This document shows positions 59,410 through 64,000 of a stretch of DNA of 64,000 nucleotides, one piece after another (the stretch's first letter is position 1; each line of letters begins with the position of its first letter). The position numbers and the translations under genes are program-made. The stretch is from Steromphala cineraria (Eukaryota > Mollusca > Gastropoda > Trochida > Trochidae): assembly GCA_916613615.1 (NCBI GenBank), contig OU744721.1:78745060-78809059 (forward strand), written 5' to 3'. A model generated the notes under the pieces. It was not told the DNA's origin. It saw nothing but the letters and a program-made list of their open reading frames with translations, and made no database searches.

Positions 59410-59415
59410 TTTATT
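59410..59415 (-). terminator. Candidate poly(A) signal of MHC-C
   Basis: AATAAA on the minus strand (tttatt on plus), about 235 bp beyond the stop codon. It is the only clean hexamer I noticed in the proximal 3' flank. Confidence 0.5.
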
Positions 59416-59648
59416 CTTCAGTTGGAGGAAATAAATATTGATAAATATTACTTGATTTACAAAAGGCATATGTACAATGTTTAGTGACATGCTCTTTGAT
59501 CATAGGCATTGAATCCTCACAAAGTACAGAGATAATCATAAACAGAATTTGAAAAAAAGTTTGCCTCCTCGAAGGCCTCATCAGATAAAGTTGTAATCGT
59601 TGGTTAATCATGAACATCTTAAATCATGATTCATGATAAAGACAAAGG

Positions 59649-62600
59649 CTAGTAAGATCCATCGGTGTACATGCTGGTGTACATGCTTCTGCTCTTGCTC
59701 CTCCAGGTGTCCACCGTCTCATCAGCTCTGCTCTGAGCTTCATCCAGTTCCTGCTTCATCTTGCGGTACTTGGACATGTTGACGGCTGCCATGCTCTCCT
59801 GCAAAGCAGAATAATAAATTCTTGAATACAGCTAAGACTCTAATCTAAGGACTTTAATCACTAATGACTTTGGAACACATGTTTACTGACACGATCATTG
59901 ATTATATAACAGTGAGCTGAACAATTGTTATTTCTTACCGCATCATCAGCCTGTGACTTGAGAGTCCTCATCTGAGCGTTCTGCTTGTCAATGATGTCCT
60001 GCAGTCTGTCAATCGTCTTCTTGTTCTCATCAACCTGGTAGCTCATCTCCTTCACACGGCGTTCATGTTGACGACTTGCCTTGATGGCGTCTCCATTCCT
60101 CATCTGTTCCCTCTCAAACTCAACCTCAAGGTCGTGGATCTGAAGTGGAAATATTATTCACATATGAAAAAGTAGAACAAAATTTAGTGAATACTGATTC
60201 ACATGTTATAAGTACCTCATATTGAGTTAGCAGCTAAAACAAGTTAACACATTATACAGCTGACACCAGCATACATGTTTGGTCTTGCTACCTTTTCCCT
60301 CGTAATTACATTACTTACCATCTTAGCTTTGGAGGTTTCAATGCTGCTGGCCTTTGCTTGAGCAGACTCACAATTATGTTCAGCCTCGCTCAGTCTCATT
60401 TGCAGGCGGCGTCTGAAAAAAATTAAATCATATAAATGAAGGAAGCATATAAAACGCGTCTTTTCTTTGTTGAATTAAGAATGCAGGAACCATATGCGAA
60501 GTTTGGAAATCTTATCTGTTCTGCTGAATTGTGAATGCTGAATAAAACATAACTTACTTTGCCTCTTCAAGCTCATCGACTCTGGTCATGCCTTCAGTCT
60601 CATATTTGCATCTCCACTGAAGCATCTCCTGGTTGGTCTTGGAGAGTTGGCGCTGTAGAGCTGCACGAGCCTCCTGCTCCTCCATCAGTTGTTCCTTGAG
60701 AGAATCCATGTCAGTCTTCATGTTCCTCATCTCCGTCTGAGATCTCTGCCGGATCTTAACATGTTCAACATAGCAAAATGTCATTATTTCCCCCGAATGA
60801 ATTTGTTTATGAATGGCTAACGAAAACATTCCAATATAAATTGAGATTTATTCAGAATTGCATTAACATGTTGTTCAACATTATATTTTTGTTGTTAGTT
60901 GAAGCTGATATGAGGCTATAGAGCATTGCTGAAAAACCTACCCTCTGTTCATCATCACAGACACGTCGGATTTCCTCCATCTGCACACAGACAGCTGACT
61001 TCTCCTTGTTCATCTTGTTGAGTTTGTGTTCAGCCTCCTCAAGTTGACGGGCCAGATCAACAGACTCGGTCACCAATCTGTTCTTCTCAATATGCAGCTC
61101 TCCGATCTGACGGGAGCTGTCGTCGATCTGAGCATTGAGGTCAGCCAGCTGAGACTGCATCTGCTTGGACATGGCGTCCGAACATCCGCCCTACAAAGCA
61201 GAATGAATTCACCTGAGATTTTTTCCACAAGTTTTAGAATATCTTTATTTTAATTTGTGTCCATGCTTATTAGTCTTTAAGATTATTATAAATATTGTTT
61301 TAATTTAACAATTAACTTACCTTATTTTTCTTTGCATGTTCCATCTCGTCCTGAAGATCACACATCTCAGCCTTCATCTGGTTCTTCTCCTTTTCAAGTC
61401 TGTCAACAAGATTTTTATGTAACATTAAATTAAGATCTATTGTCTTAGTCACATCGTAAATTAAGATATGTTTCTTAGTGTTATTCGATATTTATTTGTG
61501 AGGATGAACCGTGTCGTTGGATATCTCACCTGGCCTTGACCTTCATCAGCTGCTCCATCTGTTCTGTCATCTCCTCCATGGCGTCCTTCTGCTTCTTACG
61601 GATTGCAGCCAACTGAGCGTCGTGGCTGGAGGAAGCTTCTTCCATCTCCTGCTTCAGCTTCTGACAATCCATCTCTCGCTTCTTCAGGGTGTCAGTCTGT
61701 GGAGCAGATATGGATATAGAGTTAAAATTATATAAATGCCAAATCCATTTTAAAAAAAACCAACCCATTTTCTACCATATCATTTCTGCATATTAAAACT
61801 TAATAAACAATAAATAGTTAATCTGCAGTTGTCTATAGGATATATTCGTTAAAGTTCGGATGCTAATTTAAATACTGAAGTGTGTAATGTGCTGTTCTAA
61901 TTACCATCGATGTGATGGTTGAGTTGGCCTCTTCAACATTCTGACACATATCATCAAGCTCGTTAGAGAGTTGAGTCCTCTGCTTCTCAACCTTAAAACA
62001 AGAAGAAAACATGATTAAAGCTCAAATACAATTGCTTTGATATAAAGTTAATTGACTCTCGTTGTCCAGAATATGAATGAATTTTGTTTTAATACAAACC
62101 TTGCTTCTAGTTTGCCTTTCAGCTTCAAGTTGTTCCTGACACTCATCAAGGTTAAGCTGGAAAAGAGAACAAACGAGGTGAAGTAATCATATCAGGTCAC
62201 CTTACAGATATGCTGTGCTGGCTGAATTGATTCCTTGAGAATTGTTCAAAACATATTAGATATAGAAAAGTATCTAGAAGCAGATTTATACTGTATTAAG
62301 TGGATATTCCGAAATGTAGTAAGTAAAATTAGTCGTTTTGGCTGTTAACGAACTTGATGTGAAATTCGAACATTCAAACTCACAGTGAGTTCTTTGATCT
62401 TCTTCAGTTGCTGCACTCCGTGGTTCTCCAGTTCTTCCACCTGGTTCATCAGACCAACTATCTCCTTCTCCTTCCTGGCAAAAGATTAACGTAGCAAATG
62501 ATGCATTGTTACTTTGTATTTAAATCATGACCCCAAGAGAAATCATTAATCATTTGCACTTATTATGAAAACAGAACACAATTTCTTTTCGCATGCGATT

Positions 62601-64000
62601 GGCTGTTTCATTCAGTTCAAATGTTTAGCTAATTTGATGATGTAGTTTTGCTCACTTCTTCAAAGTTTCCTCAAGATCGTTCTTCATTCGCTCCAAGTCG
62701 TCACAGTTATCTTTCGATGTCTTCAGATCATGTTCAACTTTCTTCTTGGCTTTCTCAACATCAGCACGGACCTTCTTCTCATGGTCAAGCATGTCTTCAA
62801 GCTGGAGTATACAAGATTATGACAGCATTATGTTTAACTTTTCATGCAGATGGTTTCAAATGCTTGATATTCAAAGCATAATTGTTCATAAGTAACAGAG
62901 TCTTTATGATGAACCTTTGGGTTAAGAAGTATAATAAAGACGATTTATTGGTGCAAATCATCTTACCTCAACAATAACTGCCTCAAGCTTTTGTCTCAGT
63001 TTGTTGAGGTTAGAGCATTTGGTTTCTTCTTCTTGGAGACACGTTTCTGTCTTGTTGAGTTTGTCATCCACTTCCTTCTTGGCCTTCGTGAGCTTGGCAA
63101 GAGACTCTTCCAACTGAGCCATTTCACCAGTTAGAGTTTTAATTTGACCATCCTTGTGCTTGATGTCATGTTCACACTGCAAACGAAAAACAGTCAAACT
63201 TAGATATATTGCCTGTGTGTTTCTGTAAATTACAATGAAATTCAGAAATCGGTTAAATATACGCTTAATATACAGAGTAAATGTTATGGATTAACAATTC
63301 TTTTCGGGATAATAATCATGAATTGGCAAAATCACTTGTAACAAATAGTAAATTTTCTGACCTTAGAAATCGTGGTCTCAAGATTTTCAACGTTTGTCTT
63401 CAGAGTACACATCTCAGAGTCCATTTGCATTTGTTTTTGTGTCAGGTTGGTAATGGTATCTTCAGACTCAACGAGTCGTTCATCAAGCTCCTTAATCTGG
63501 GCATCACTTTCAACCTTCTCGGCAAGCAGCTGTTCTATTCTCTCTTCGTGCTCATCAATGGTGTCTTGCTGAGTCTGGACCTCAAGGGAGAGGTTGTTCT
63601 TTGCTTCTGACAAGGTAACATTGGCTTCTTCAAGTTCCTTGCACCTTTGCTTTACCTTTTCAGACTCATCTTTAGATTTGGCGAGAGCTTCTTCCTTTTG
63701 TTTCATCTCGTCTTCTTCAGCAACAGCAGTGAGAAGAGGCTTGATCTTGGTGTAGAATCCCCACCAGACCCAGTTTCTCATGGCCAACCATTTGCGGATG
63801 TTCTTCTGGACAAGTTCCAGAGCAACCCTCTTGTCATGGAGATTCTTCAGGTATTTACGCATCAGGTACCCTCTGATATGAGATTGGAAAAGGGCAACTA
63901 TGACGGACAGACGTTCGTCTCTGAGTTCCTCCAGGTAACCAAGAACACCAGCTTTGAAGAAAACTTTAGTGTTTCCAAGACGATATTCTTCCTTGTCCAT
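59649..64000 (-). CDS. MHC-C: 3' half of a third muscle-type myosin heavy chain gene (short rod)
   Basis: Thirteen exons on the minus strand, in transcript order: 64000-63362 (cut by the window edge inside the exon), 63176-62967, 62801-62656, 62474-62384, 62156-62100, 61991-61905, 61696-61530, 61399-61321, 61190-60942, 60754-60558, 60412-60319, 60139-59939 and 59798-59649 (TAG). They encode 788 residues: the converter end, both IQ sites, S2 and the shortened LMM. Every complete exon has the same length as its MHC-B counterpart. KAKM joins IHDLEVE, showing the same missing rod block, and the tailpiece [12 protein letters not shown] is identical. It differs from the others at the end of one exon (TSM instead of SSQ/ASQ). 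The motor lies outside the window. It looks intact. Confidence 0.94.

Overview
The window is animal nuclear DNA: AT-rich, split into short exons with GT-AG introns, and loaded with transposon relics. The myosin motor reads like molluscan striated-muscle myosin, and the LINEs, the tRNA-headed SINE and the many miniature inverted-repeat elements suit a mollusc, perhaps a gastropod. The organism assignment is inference.

Three muscle-type myosin II heavy chain (MHC) genes frame the window. MHC-A (1-3165, +) is the 3' end of a gene that starts upstream. MHC-B (13742-24558, +) is complete: TATA box, non-coding first exon, 27 coding exons, 1536 codons before the stop and a poly(A) signal. MHC-C (59649-64000, -) is the 3' half of a gene facing the other way. 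Exon sizes and intron phases agree wherever the three can be compared.

The most unusual feature is the rod. MHC-B encodes about 1536 residues, against roughly 1940 for sarcomeric heavy chains. The missing ~380-400 residues appear to lie in one internal block of light meromyosin, at an exon junction (residues M1420/I1421) shared by all three genes. Motor, IQ neck, S2, the assembly-proximal C-terminus and a Tyr/Ser-rich tailpiece are kept. This looks like an amplified family of short-rod muscle myosins.

Between MHC-A and MHC-B (3.3-13.4 kb) lie degenerate repeats, a near-perfect 74-bp-arm hairpin (6976-7157), a young but internally deleted Ty3-type LTR element with chromodomain integrase remains (9167-11664), and a TIR element made of TACGTA palindromes (12534-12858).

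Downstream of MHC-B are a 48-bp minisatellite (25.1-25.7 kb) and then an ~11 kb foldback-like structure (25795-36863). That structure has matching inverted ends and subterminal arrays of the same ~33-bp repeat in opposite orientation, and it encloses LINE copies. Next come an RT fragment and a two-coding-exon TRIM-type RING/B-box/coiled-coil/NHL-like gene (37831-40777, -), with an ISRE-like motif upstream. The stretch from 41 to 59 kb shows no convincing host gene. It holds LINE remnants, a Tc1/mariner transposase relic and several miniature elements, some with clear target-site duplications.

The myosin genes would supply thick-filament motors. The TRIM gene is probably an unrelated ubiquitin-ligase-type or innate-immunity protein. 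Everything else is best explained as mobile-element debris.
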